35,198 nucleotides of DNA from Fuerstiella sp. (lineage in GTDB: Bacteria; Planctomycetota; Planctomycetia; Planctomycetales; Planctomycetaceae), in assembly GCA_029247265.1 (NCBI GenBank), contig JAQWLN010000087.1:1-35198 (forward strand), in the 5' to 3' direction. Below, piece after piece: positions 17,447-24,803 of the stretch. The notes below the pieces were generated by a model that saw nothing but the letters and a program-made list of their open reading frames with translations, ran no database searches and was not told the DNA's origin. Numbering within the stretch: position 1 is the first letter of the stretch; every line of letters begins with the position of its first letter. The translations under genes were made by a program, and so were the position numbers.

Positions 17447-17971
17447 TGAACACCCTTTCTGATACGGGCCGGGCCGTGAGTCGATGCGATTTCAGCCTCC
17501 GCATCTCATGCGTTGCTCCCATCAGACGCCCGGTTGACGCAGCCCACAGACGTGTTTGACCAGGAAACCGGCACTCAGACGACCAACGTCGCGACGATAG
17601 TAGAGAAACGAGGACGATAAACAACCGATTCGGTCATGAGTCCACGAAATACCCGCTGCCCTTCCGGCAACGCCATAGACTCGGCGACTGTCGCAGGCAA
17701 CGATCATCCGTGGACCCTTTGCCCCTCGGCGCCTACTGCGCGGGGGCCCCAGGGGACAGTGAGTGTTTGCACCCACTGTCCAGGAAAACACCCTCGCGAC
17801 CGCAGAAGGAGCCTCAATCGCGAAGAAAGTTCAGCACCCGGAACGTTGCGTGACCGGTCTAATCATCACGACCGGACCCCTTTGTCGCCGATGAACTCAC
17901 GGGAAATCTCCATTTGACGGTCTGTGGTGACCGGCTCAGGACTTTCAAAATCAACGTGAAGAGCTCCAACA
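17447..17971. other. Intergenic region between divergent permease and flagellar operon; contains a stem-loop
   Basis: 525 bases with no gene I accept. A minus-strand open frame at 17522-17791 has Cys/Arg/Gly-rich, non-protein-like composition. The region should hold the promoters for the permease and for fliL. TTGACG at 17914-17919 could be a -35 box, but I see no matching -10 element and no clear sigma-54 or sigma-28 flagellar promoter. It contains a strong inverted repeat (separate entry). Confidence 0.4.
17754..17781. repeat. Inverted repeat GGACAGTG / CACTGTCC
   Basis: A perfect eight-base inverted repeat at 17754-17761 and 17774-17781 with a twelve-base loop. No T-run follows on either strand. 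GGGACAGT-type palindromes are common as dispersed elements in several bacterial phyla, sometimes linked to REP-associated tyrosine transposases. That link is inferred. Only this copy with two arms is visible in the window; a one-arm CTGTCCCC stands at 1560-1567. Confidence 0.5.
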
Positions 17972-18496
17972 ATGGCAGCAGAAGCCAAAAAAAATGAAGA
18001 CGAAGCAGAAGGGGCGAGTGGCAGTGCCGGTAAGGGCAGTCCAATTCCCTGGATTCTGGTCACATTGCTATGCGGCGGCATGGGCGTCGCCGTTCCCTTC
18101 CTCATGCCACCGTCTTCTGAGGCTCCCGCAGACGAACCTAAGCCACAGCCGATCTTCGAACCGCCGGACCCGGATGACACTGCCTTTGTTCCTTTTGAAT
18201 CCGTTGTCGTCAATCTGAATGAAGGTCAGCTGACTCGGTACCTGCGAGTCACCGTGACACATCAGGTGCCGAAAGAGGAGGAAGAGGACATTGTGCTGAA
18301 ACTTGAGGAGAAAAGAGCGGTTCTGAAGAACTGGCTGCTGAACCAGATCTCAGACAAGAGTCTGGAAGAAATCCGTGGTGGGGCCGGTCAGAATCGTCTG
18401 CGTCGAGAAGTGCGGGATCAGTTCAACTCGGTCTTGTTTCCTGACGGGTACGATCGCATCTTCAACGTGTTGTTCGATGAATACAACGTCCAATGA
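17972..18496 (+). CDS. fliL: Flagellar basal body-associated protein FliL
   Basis: 174 residues. Standard layout: a charged cytoplasmic N-terminus (KNEDEAEGASGS), a single membrane segment at about residues 26-45 (IPWILVTLLCGGMGVAVPFL), a Pro/Asp-rich periplasmic linker, then the FliL domain beginning at VPFESVVVNLNEGQLTRYL. It ends at DEYNVQ. FliL sits in the inner membrane around the motor and stabilises stators. An acidic EEEEED stretch at residues ~101-107 is distinctive. Its stop overlaps the fliM ATG by four bases (ATGA, 18493-18496). First gene of the flagellar operon. Confidence 0.9.
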   Translation: MAAEAKKNEDEAEGASGSAGKGSPIPWILVTLLCGGMGVAVPFLMPPSSEAPADEPKPQPIFEPPDPDDTAFVPFESVVVNLNEGQLTRYLRVTVTHQVPKEEEEDIVLKLEEKRAVLKNWLLNQISDKSLEEIRGGAGQNRLRREVRDQFNSVLFPDGYDRIFNVLFDEYNVQ

Positions 18497-18993
18497 GTCA
18501 GACTGAAGCCAGTGCATTCAATATTTTTTCACAGGCGCCTCGCTTGACGAGTGATGCCGACGCTGCGCTGATAGCGTGGCAGGGCACCGTGACCTCGAGG
18601 CTGCAGGAAAACTGGCAGTCACTGCTGGGCACCGACATTGGTATCTCGCTTGGCACCACCGATTCTTCCGCTGCTATCACAGCCGTAAACGAACTGGCAG
18701 ATCCAGGCTACGCAGCTCGACTACAGATCGGGCCGGAGCCCTTCCCCAGTCTCTTTGCTTTCTCCTCACGGAGGATCCTGCTGCTGGTTAACGACATGCT
18801 CGGCACGCCGTGCGAGGAGTGGCCGGAAGTTCGCGATCTGACGACTGTCGAGACCTCAATGGTAGAGCTGCTGTTGGGAGAAATCACCAGAGCGATCAGT
18901 CACGCATGGCCGGAAATCCACCCTTTGGAGTGTGAGCAGGATTGTGTGATTGCCCGTCCGATGCGGAGCCGTGTTTTCCCCCTGATGAGGTGA
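18493..18993 (+). CDS. fliM: Flagellar motor switch protein FliM, N-terminal and most of middle domain (interrupted)
   Basis: 166 residues covering the FliM start and most of its CheC-like middle domain. FSSRRILLLVNDMLGTP and RDLTTVETSMVELLLGEITRA correspond to the LLGG and T-x-x-E helices of FliM, which contact the MS ring protein FliG. The N-terminus SQTEASAF resembles a degenerate version of the CheY-binding LSQxEIDALL motif (SQxE and the following A retained, D and LL lost). Reading frame is lost at T4C5 (18974-18982): the natural continuation VFPPDEVIVRTQVVFE lies one frame back, and this frame ends at TGA 18991-18993. The two parts together would be about 292 residues, slightly shorter than usual FliM (about 320-330). 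Overlaps fliL by four bases. Confidence 0.8.
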   Translation: MSQTEASAFNIFSQAPRLTSDADAALIAWQGTVTSRLQENWQSLLGTDIGISLGTTDSSAAITAVNELADPGYAARLQIGPEPFPSLFAFSSRRILLLVNDMLGTPCEEWPEVRDLTTVETSMVELLLGEITRAISHAWPEIHPLECEQDCVIARPMRSRVFPLMR

Positions 18994-19370
18994 TCGTCAG
19001 AACTCAAGTGGTGTTCGAGACCAGCATAGGGCAGGAACAGGCAATTTGGCTGATGCCTCAATCAGGACTGGCCACCATCGGTATCGCCGACGTAACCAAA
19101 GAAGAGGTGCAGGCGGGACCGGCTCCACAGATTCGAGCTCTTGCCGAAAAAATCCCAGTCAACCTGATCGCGAGACTGGGCGACACAACGATGTCTCTGG
19201 CAGAACTTGATTCATTGAAGGTCGGCGACTACCTGACGCTTGACCAGCCCGTTTGCCAACCCATGGAATTAATCGTCGATGGTCGCCTTCAGTGGCTGGG
19301 CCATCCATGCAGACTCGGCACGCGACAGGGATTCCAGATTGTCGCGTCAAACAGAGAGGGAGTCTCGTGA
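18990..19370 (+). CDS. fliM: FliM C-terminal part: end of middle domain plus SpoA (FliN-like) domain
   Basis: Continues FliM in the -1 frame. VIVRTQVVFETSIGQEQAIW is the last strand pair of the middle domain. KIPVNLIARLGDTTMSLAEL, LKVGDYLTLDQ and LGHPCRLGTRQGFQI form the SpoA fold that stacks with FliN in the C ring. As written it could start at GTG 18990, which shares GTGA with the stop of the first half, or at TTG 18942 (upstream GAGCAGG at 18934-18940), or be joined to the first half by frameshifting. Because the break splits the middle domain and not a domain boundary, a FliM frameshift is more likely than a functional subunit split. Its TGA overlaps the fliN GTG by four bases. Confidence 0.8.
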   Translation: MIVRTQVVFETSIGQEQAIWLMPQSGLATIGIADVTKEEVQAGPAPQIRALAEKIPVNLIARLGDTTMSLAELDSLKVGDYLTLDQPVCQPMELIVDGRLQWLGHPCRLGTRQGFQIVASNREGVS

Positions 19371-19828
19371 ACGAACCTGTCAAAGAAGAGGACATCGCGA
19401 CAACGGAAGTCGCCGACGGAGCCGAAACCAATGCTGCTGCGGATGATGCTGTCGATCCGGCATCCACCGTCAGCGCGCCCGACGCCGAAGCGACGGAGGT
19501 CCACCCGGCAGAATTCCCGGAAGCAGTGTCACGCCCCAATGCAAAACATTCCACGCTTGAACGCTTCTCTGACGTGCAGGTCGACATTTCCGTTGAGATC
19601 GGCCGTGTCACGATGGGACTTGGAGAGTTGCTGCAGCTCGGAGAAGGATCAGTCGTGGAACTGAATCGAGACCTGAACGAACCTGTCAGTGTCATGGCAC
19701 AGGGAGTCCAGATTGCCAGTGGGGAGGTCGTCGTAATTAATGACCGATTTGCTGTTCGAGTGACAGAAGTGGCGTCGGTCGACGGCCTCGGCTCAGAAGA
19801 GCTACCGACAGCTGCAGGAGCAGTCTGA
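19367..19828 (+). CDS. fliN: Flagellar motor switch protein FliN
   Basis: 153 residues from GTG 19367. The start is chosen because the purine-rich AGAGAGGG at 19353-19360 is well spaced and the GTG overlaps the FliM stop (GTGA). The N-terminal ~75 residues are an acidic, low-complexity extension (Asp/Glu/Ala-rich). The SpoA domain covers about residues 76-140, with VQVDISVEIGRVTMGLGEL, LGEGSVVELNRDLNEPVSV, ASGEVVVINDRFAVRVTEV. It forms the bottom of the C ring with FliM. Longer than E. coli FliN (about 137) because of the acidic tail. Its TGA overlaps the fliO ATG by one base. Confidence 0.9.
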   Translation: MNEPVKEEDIATTEVADGAETNAAADDAVDPASTVSAPDAEATEVHPAEFPEAVSRPNAKHSTLERFSDVQVDISVEIGRVTMGLGELLQLGEGSVVELNRDLNEPVSVMAQGVQIASGEVVVINDRFAVRVTEVASVDGLGSEELPTAAGAV

Positions 19829-20709
19829 TGTCTCAGCCGTCTGATTTTCCAGAAACGAAACAGGAAACATCGTCAGGCGACGCTGACTCTGCTGTAAAGT
19901 TCCGCGCGAGCTTTGTTATTGCGTTCCCAAATCACCGGCTGTCGGAGATGCCGTCGGTTCGAGCCTGCGTCGACGTTTTACACCCAGGAAACACATGCGG
20001 TCTCACTACGGCGACCATGTGCCTTCGGCCCGCCTGTTTTCTGATCGCCCTGACAATTATTTCGTCCGCGCAGACCGCGCACGGCCAATGGCAGCCAAAG
20101 GCTCCCCCTTCTCAGACCGCGTCGACCGCACTCGCAGCAGCTCCGTCAGCACTTCCAGCGACGACACCTCAAGCCGTTCTACGTCACGGCCAGACTGTTT
20201 CGCCGATAACTCCGGTACACTACCAGACCGCGAGCGACACTCCGACAGTGGAGCGTCAACAACAGACACAGGCCCCAACGCCAGAGCCCCCTGCCAAAAC
20301 GCCAACCGCCGCATTCCTCGACCTCACGGATGAGACGCAGGAACCTGCAATCGCAGCTGCGATTGAGCCAACTCATACCGATATGCTGATCCGTTTGGGA
20401 ACATGGACCGTCATCATTATGTGTCTGTGCGGATTAACCGCACTGGCAATCCGCCGCTGGCAGACGAAACACGGGATCCTTCCCGTCGCCAAGGGACAGT
20501 CTCAAATCATGGAGACAGTTATTCTGGGACCGAATCGTTCCATATCACTGGTAGAACTTCGAGGCGTCCAGGCCCTTGTTGGATGTGACGCAGGCGGCAT
20601 CCAGAGCATCGTGCCGGTACCACAGGCGTTTCCGGATATTCTGGCAAACGGAGAACCGGAATCGTTATTGTCGCCGTCCACAGAAACTCATATCGAGTCG
20701 ACAGCATAA
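19828..20709 (+). CDS. fliO: FliO-like flagellar export protein with long N-terminal extension
   Basis: 293 residues from ATG 19828, which overlaps the fliN stop by one base. From ATG 20017 the remaining 230 residues begin with a signal-like stretch (CLRPACFLIALTIISSAQTAHG), a plausible alternative start. A Pro/Thr/Gln-rich periplasmic linker follows. The second membrane segment (LGTWTVIIMCLCGLTALAI, about residues 191-209) precedes the conserved FliO core: ETVILGPNRSISLVELRGVQ and a hydrophobic VGCDAGG. FliO helps assemble the FliP ring in the export gate. With the upstream start the first ~63 residues would be cytoplasmic, giving two membrane crossings. FliO assignment rests on the core motif and position before fliP. 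Confidence 0.75.
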   Translation: MSQPSDFPETKQETSSGDADSAVKFRASFVIAFPNHRLSEMPSVRACVDVLHPGNTCGLTTATMCLRPACFLIALTIISSAQTAHGQWQPKAPPSQTASTALAAAPSALPATTPQAVLRHGQTVSPITPVHYQTASDTPTVERQQQTQAPTPEPPAKTPTAAFLDLTDETQEPAIAAAIEPTHTDMLIRLGTWTVIIMCLCGLTALAIRRWQTKHGILPVAKGQSQIMETVILGPNRSISLVELRGVQALVGCDAGGIQSIVPVPQAFPDILANGEPESLLSPSTETHIESTA

Positions 20710-20724
20710 AGAACAATATTCGGA

Positions 20725-21402
20725 ATGGATTCCGCATCGACATTGCAGCAGGTCGTAGAATCCGGCGCGTTCCAGGAACTTTCGCCGCAGTTGAAGGTTG
20801 CGCTGTTTCTGGGCGGAATGGCGTTCCTGTCGTCAGCCCTGGTAACGATGACGGCGTTCACGCGAATCGTGATCGTGTTGTCATTTGTGCGACGGGCCCT
20901 GGCGACACAGGAAATTCCTCCGACGCAGGTGATTCTCGGACTGTCTCTGTTTCTCACGTTCTTCGTAATGGGGCCGACCTTTTCGACGATCGAAGCAGAC
21001 GCCATCAAGCCATACCTGGCTGAAGACATCACCGGCGAAGTTGCGTTCACTAACGCGGCCACTGCCCTTCACGGTTTCATGCTGGCTCAGACCAGGAGAA
21101 CTGACATTGCACTGTTTGCACGAATGGCAGACATCCGTTCCATCCAGACTGCCGAAGACACGCCGATGCGAGTTCTGATTCCAGCATATGTCATCAGTGA
21201 ATTGAAGACTGCTTTCATCATGGGCTTCTGCCTGTATATCCCTTTCATGCTCATTGACCTGGTGGTCTCTGTCATCCTGATGTCACTGGGGATGATGATG
21301 ATGCCTCCAATGATCATCTCTACGCCGTTCAAAATACTGCTGTTCGTAATGGTTGATGGCTGGCAACTGATTGCCCGCGTACTGAGTTTGAGCTTTCACT
21401 GA
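20725..21402 (+). CDS. fliP: Flagellar export-gate protein FliP
   Basis: 225 residues; integral inner-membrane protein of the type III export gate. The segment RIVIVLSFVRRALATQEIPP and LGLSLFLTFFVMGPTF match the N-terminal half of FliP. AYVISELKTAFIMGFCLYIP, SLGMMMMPPMIISTPFK and VMVDGWQLIARVLSLSF match the C-terminal half almost position by position. The N-terminus is short with no cleavable signal peptide, unlike enterobacterial FliP. It follows fliO with a 15-base gap. The next gene is flhA, 104 bases on; fliQ, fliR and flhB are absent between them. Confidence 0.95.
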   Translation: MDSASTLQQVVESGAFQELSPQLKVALFLGGMAFLSSALVTMTAFTRIVIVLSFVRRALATQEIPPTQVILGLSLFLTFFVMGPTFSTIEADAIKPYLAEDITGEVAFTNAATALHGFMLAQTRRTDIALFARMADIRSIQTAEDTPMRVLIPAYVISELKTAFIMGFCLYIPFMLIDLVVSVILMSLGMMMMPPMIISTPFKILLFVMVDGWQLIARVLSLSFH

Positions 21403-21506
21403 CGAGGCACATAAAGCGGAAACACTCTGTTGCTCAAATACTGCAAACGTTACCGGTCATAGATAACCTTTCGTATCGAAGACTCTGAAGTCCGAAGAAC
21501 AAGACT

Positions 21507-23654
21507 GTGCCAGCACAACCTCCCACAACCAGCATCGCCGGCCCTAACGGGCTGCTGCAGAGTGAAACTCTGTTGTCGCTGGGTATGCTTGTGGGGCTCA
21601 TCGTCATGCTGGTTCCGCTGCCGCCCGTCTTGCTGGACGTGCTGCTGACTGCCAACCTGGGAACCACAACCCTGTTGTTGCTGGTGACGCTCAGCGCCAA
21701 ACGGGCCCTGGAGTTGTCCGTTTTCCCCTCGCTGCTGCTGCTGCTGCTGACGCTGTACCGGCTGTCCCTGAATGTCGCCACAACCCGGCTCATTCTGCTG
21801 AACGGCGACGCCGGAAACATCGTCACAGCATTTGGCAATTACGTGGTTGGTGGTCAGTTAGTCGTCGGTCTGGTGATATTTCTGATCCTGGTCACCATTC
21901 AATTTATGGTGATCACCAAGGGTGCCACACGCGTCTCAGAAGTCGCAGCCAGATTCACACTGGACGCGATGCCTGGAAAGCAGATGGCCATTGATGCCGA
22001 GCTGAATGCCGGTCAAATCGATTCTGCTCAGGCGCGCAAACGAAGAGACGAGTTGTCACAGGAAACCGAGTTCTACGGAGCGATGGACGGTGCCAGCAAG
22101 TTTGTCCGTGGCGATGCCATCGCGGGTTTGATTATTACTGCCGTCAATCTCGTCGGTGGAGTAATCATTGGGATGACGAACGGTCTGTCGTTCGTGGATT
22201 CCATAAAAACGTATTCGATTCTGACCGTCGGCGACGGCTTGGTTTCGCAAATCCCCGCTCTGGTGATTGCCACGACGTCAGGTGTGCTGGTCACAAAAAC
22301 ATCGTCGGATGAAAGTCTTGGCGATGAAATTCGGGACCAGATGTTCAAGAGCGACCGTCCCATCTGGATTGGTGCGGGAATTCTGGCTGTCGTAGCAATG
22401 ATGCCGGGGCTTCCCAAGCTGCCGTTCCTGGGCGTTGCTGCCGGACTGCTTCTGTTTCTTGGCAAGGGGGCCCCGAAGCCTCAGACGGCAACCGACGCTG
22501 GCTCCGACAGCGACGCAGCTCCAGAAGAATTTGACGATACGCAGAATCTGGATGAATTCCTTCTGGCGGATCGAGCCGTCGTGGAAGTTGGCTCTCGATT
22601 GGTTCCGTATATCACAACGAGTCGCGTCAAAGGTCTGTCGGAAAGAATCACAGCCCTACGGCGGGAATTTTCCCGAGGTAACGGAAGCTGGATTCCTCCG
22701 ATTCAGCTGCAGAGCAACCTGACTCTCGAATCCGATGAGTATCGCATCATGATTGCCGGCCGCAGAGTCGCTGGAGCAGAAGTGCGAGTTGAGCAGCAAC
22801 TGGCAATATACCCCGAGGGCAAGGACGTAACCGTGCCCGGTGAACCTGCTGTCGAACCCGCATTCGGACTTCGCGCATCCTGGGTCGCTCCAGAAGCCCG
22901 CCGTGCAGCGGAACTGCAGGGCTGTACAGTCGTTGACCCGCTCAGCGTCCTTATTACCCATCTGGGTGAAGTGCTGAAACGGCATGCTCATGAACTACTG
23001 ACTCGCGAAGCGTTGAAACAGATGCTGGAGCGAGTGAAGGAGTTCGCGCCGACCATCGTTGAAGAAATCACACCGGACACGATTCGCATGGGAACCCTGC
23101 ATCGGGTCCTCTTACAGCTGGCTGAAGACCGCATACCTCTGGCTGACATGGCGTTGATCCTGGAATCGATCGTGAATCATGCACCAGATTGCGAAACCAC
23201 AGAGTCTTTAACAGACAGAGTGCGAGTGGACCTCGGGCGCCTGGTCTGTGAGCCATATCGGAACAGGGACGGATTGCTCAGAATCATCGCGATTGAGCCA
23301 CAGCTGGATGCACAGATGAGACAATCGATACACGAAGACACTCTGGCGATTGGACCTGACGTTCTTTCTCGATTCATTGATCACGTCAAGGCCGCATTTG
23401 CCGATGCAGAGCGACTTCATCAGCCACTCGCGATACTGATCGATCAGAAGCTACGGCGTCCGATGAAGAAACTGCTTGCCCGGCCAACACCGGATCTCGC
23501 CATTATCGCCTATCAGGAACTTCCTCGGGACATGAATGTGGAAACGGTGGTGGTGCTGCCCTATCAGGAAATCATGGGGGACGACCTGATTCAACGGGCG
23601 GAATCGAATGACGCACCCGCGTGGTCACCGGCAGAGAATACGGAGGCCGCCTGA
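21507..23654 (+). CDS. flhA: Flagellar export protein FlhA
   Basis: 715 residues, close to the usual length. GTG start at 21507. The N-terminal half has about eight membrane segments with the conserved LLDVLLTANLGTTTLLLLVT, ALELSVFPSLLLLLLTLYRL and SLNVATTRLIL pieces, then the cytoplasmic FHIPEP loop TRVSEVAARFTLDAMPGKQM that binds other gate parts. The C-terminal half is the cytosolic ring domain (chaperone-substrate docking), with EEITPDTIRMGTLHRVLLQL and a RIIAIEPQLD-like stretch. A six-fold CTG run at 21732-21749 encodes part of the leucine tract in the second membrane segment. The stop overlaps the next small gene by one base. Confidence 0.95.
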   Translation: MPAQPPTTSIAGPNGLLQSETLLSLGMLVGLIVMLVPLPPVLLDVLLTANLGTTTLLLLVTLSAKRALELSVFPSLLLLLLTLYRLSLNVATTRLILLNGDAGNIVTAFGNYVVGGQLVVGLVIFLILVTIQFMVITKGATRVSEVAARFTLDAMPGKQMAIDAELNAGQIDSAQARKRRDELSQETEFYGAMDGASKFVRGDAIAGLIITAVNLVGGVIIGMTNGLSFVDSIKTYSILTVGDGLVSQIPALVIATTSGVLVTKTSSDESLGDEIRDQMFKSDRPIWIGAGILAVVAMMPGLPKLPFLGVAAGLLLFLGKGAPKPQTATDAGSDSDAAPEEFDDTQNLDEFLLADRAVVEVGSRLVPYITTSRVKGLSERITALRREFSRGNGSWIPPIQLQSNLTLESDEYRIMIAGRRVAGAEVRVEQQLAIYPEGKDVTVPGEPAVEPAFGLRASWVAPEARRAAELQGCTVVDPLSVLITHLGEVLKRHAHELLTREALKQMLERVKEFAPTIVEEITPDTIRMGTLHRVLLQLAEDRIPLADMALILESIVNHAPDCETTESLTDRVRVDLGRLVCEPYRNRDGLLRIIAIEPQLDAQMRQSIHEDTLAIGPDVLSRFIDHVKAAFADAERLHQPLAILIDQKLRRPMKKLLARPTPDLAIIAYQELPRDMNVETVVVLPYQEIMGDDLIQRAESNDAPAWSPAENTEAA

Positions 23655-23875
23655 TGAGTGAAGGCAAAACAGCCCAGCCGTCTCCGCCATTGTCGAAGGC
23701 TTTCGGTTTTTCAATGAGCATGTTAACGCTTGGCATCGGCGTCATGCGGAGCGTTGGCCCGTCTGAAATTCTAATGCGAACGGTCGCCGCCGGAGTCGTC
23801 AGCTGGATAATTGCACGCAGCTTCGGTTTGATTTGGGTGCAGATGTCCGAAGGAATTCTGGAGGACGACCAGTGA
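23654..23875 (+). CDS. Small membrane protein in the flagellar operon, unknown function
   Basis: 73 residues from ATG 23654, whose first base is the last base of flhA's TGA, so it is co-translated with flhA. The N-terminal third is Ser/Pro/Gln-rich. Residues ~20-35 (GFSMSMLTLGIGV) and ~43-66 (ILMRTVAAGVVSWIIARSFGLIW) are hydrophobic, giving one or two membrane segments, and the C-terminus is acidic (EGILEDDQ). I recognise no family. It is not FliQ: FliQ is about 89 residues with two strong membrane helices and conserved charged loops that are not seen here. Position suggests a flagellar-export accessory or membrane partner. Confidence 0.65.
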   Translation: MSEGKTAQPSPPLSKAFGFSMSMLTLGIGVMRSVGPSEILMRTVAAGVVSWIIARSFGLIWVQMSEGILEDDQ

Positions 23876-23894
23876 ACAGAATAGGTAAACTGCA

Positions 23895-24116
23895 ATGACC
23901 GGAACGTCAGGTAAACGTGTGCTGTCTGAAGACCAGGTGCGAGTCAACAGCGCACCGATTCGTGTCGGCACGAGTAACACTTCAGCGGTCGCAGGCCAGA
24001 CGCAGGGTGACTCAGCAACGGTCGAGGAAGTCCGTGACCAGTCCGGAAATCTTGTCGAAATTCATGTAACGTGCGACTGCGGAAAGACTGCCGTAATCGC
24101 GTGTGATTATTCGTAG
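23895..24116 (+). CDS. Small soluble protein with CxCG motif, unknown function
   Basis: 73 residues from ATG 23895, ending at TAG 24114-24116. Mostly polar Ser/Thr/Gly/Val residues. The C-terminal end has VTCDCGKTAVIACDYS, with cysteines in a C-x-C-G and a later C, a layout that could bind zinc or form a disulfide. No membrane segment or signal peptide. It lies 19 bases after the small membrane protein and 11 bases before the lipoprotein gene, so it belongs to the flagellar transcript. Compositional signal is coding-like but short, hence moderate confidence. Function unknown. Confidence 0.6.
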   Translation: MTGTSGKRVLSEDQVRVNSAPIRVGTSNTSAVAGQTQGDSATVEEVRDQSGNLVEIHVTCDCGKTAVIACDYS

Positions 24117-24127
24117 TGGAGAATTCA

Positions 24128-24772
24128 ATGAACGACATCAAAAAGCGTGCTGTCCGCGTCTGTCCTCGGCTGAACCGATTCATGGCAATCGTCGTTCTGT
24201 CCGTGACCGCGACAAATACGGGGTGTTCGGTCGTCGACCAGTTCACGTCGGATAAGTCCAGCTGCTGTAGCTGCGGTGAAAATTCGTGCGGTGAAAGCCT
24301 CGCCTGCTGTAACACCACAGGCATTGGTTCATCGTCACATATTGCGTACCCAAAGGACCTGCCGACTGTTGACCCGCATGCGCCGCCTGGACTGCAAACC
24401 CAAGCCGGCCTGTGGGCACCTCGACACAACGTCAGGCAACCAACCGGATATCCGTCGTGTGAAACACAGCTGCAGGAAGCCAGGGAAGACTTTGATAACA
24501 AACTCGCATCTCTCGAATCGCGGTTTGAGGAAGGACGCCGCGCGAACGATGCCATGAACGGTCAGTTACAGACGCTGCACGGAAACGTTGAACAGCTTTC
24601 TGACGACGTGGATTACTGGAAAGATGAAGTTCGCCGCATCGATCGAACAGCGGAAATGCATCACCGTTCGGATATGGAGAATCTCCATTCCATCTCAAAA
24701 GTGATAGACGAACTCTCGCTCGAGGCCGGATCCGCGTCGGGGAAACAGATACCTGATACCCGAACCCGCTAG
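24128..24772 (+). CDS. Cysteine-rich coiled-coil lipoprotein in the flagellar operon
   Basis: 214 residues from ATG 24128, chosen because GGAG at 24118-24121 stands just upstream. A hydrophobic segment (MAIVVLSVTATNTG) ends in Cys, a lipoprotein-like signal with an atypical lipobox (N at -3, T at -2, G at -1). Right after it is a cysteine cluster at about residues 45-61 (CCSCGENSCGESLACC). The C-terminal half (about 115-200) is charged and helical with heptad-like spacing (LQEAREDFDNKLASLESRFE and QTLHGNVEQLSDDVDYW), so a coiled coil is likely. It is the last gene of the flagellar transcript. Envelope location is likely; function unknown. Confidence 0.65.
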   Translation: MNDIKKRAVRVCPRLNRFMAIVVLSVTATNTGCSVVDQFTSDKSSCCSCGENSCGESLACCNTTGIGSSSHIAYPKDLPTVDPHAPPGLQTQAGLWAPRHNVRQPTGYPSCETQLQEAREDFDNKLASLESRFEEGRRANDAMNGQLQTLHGNVEQLSDDVDYWKDEVRRIDRTAEMHHRSDMENLHSISKVIDELSLEAGSASGKQIPDTRTR

Positions 24773-24803
24773 TTGGATCCGAGGTTTGGATTGCGGGCGA
24801 CTG

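Noticed and set aside
17522..17791. 89-codon minus-strand frame in the fliL upstream gap
   Set aside because: Cys/Gly/Arg-rich composition, no start signal, and it spans the inverted repeat. Considered non-coding.
17914..17919. TTGACG as the -35 box of a fliL promoter
   Set aside because: No matching -10 sequence at 16-19 bases spacing and no flagellar sigma-28 or sigma-54 consensus.
21732..21749. Six-fold CTG repeat in flhA as a phase-variable tract
   Set aside because: A trinucleotide run inside a leucine-rich membrane helix keeps frame when it changes length, so it cannot switch the gene off.
23654..23875. Small gene after flhA considered as fliQ
   Set aside because: Too short, lacks the two long helices and conserved charged residues of FliQ; the second hydrophobic stretch alone is convincing.
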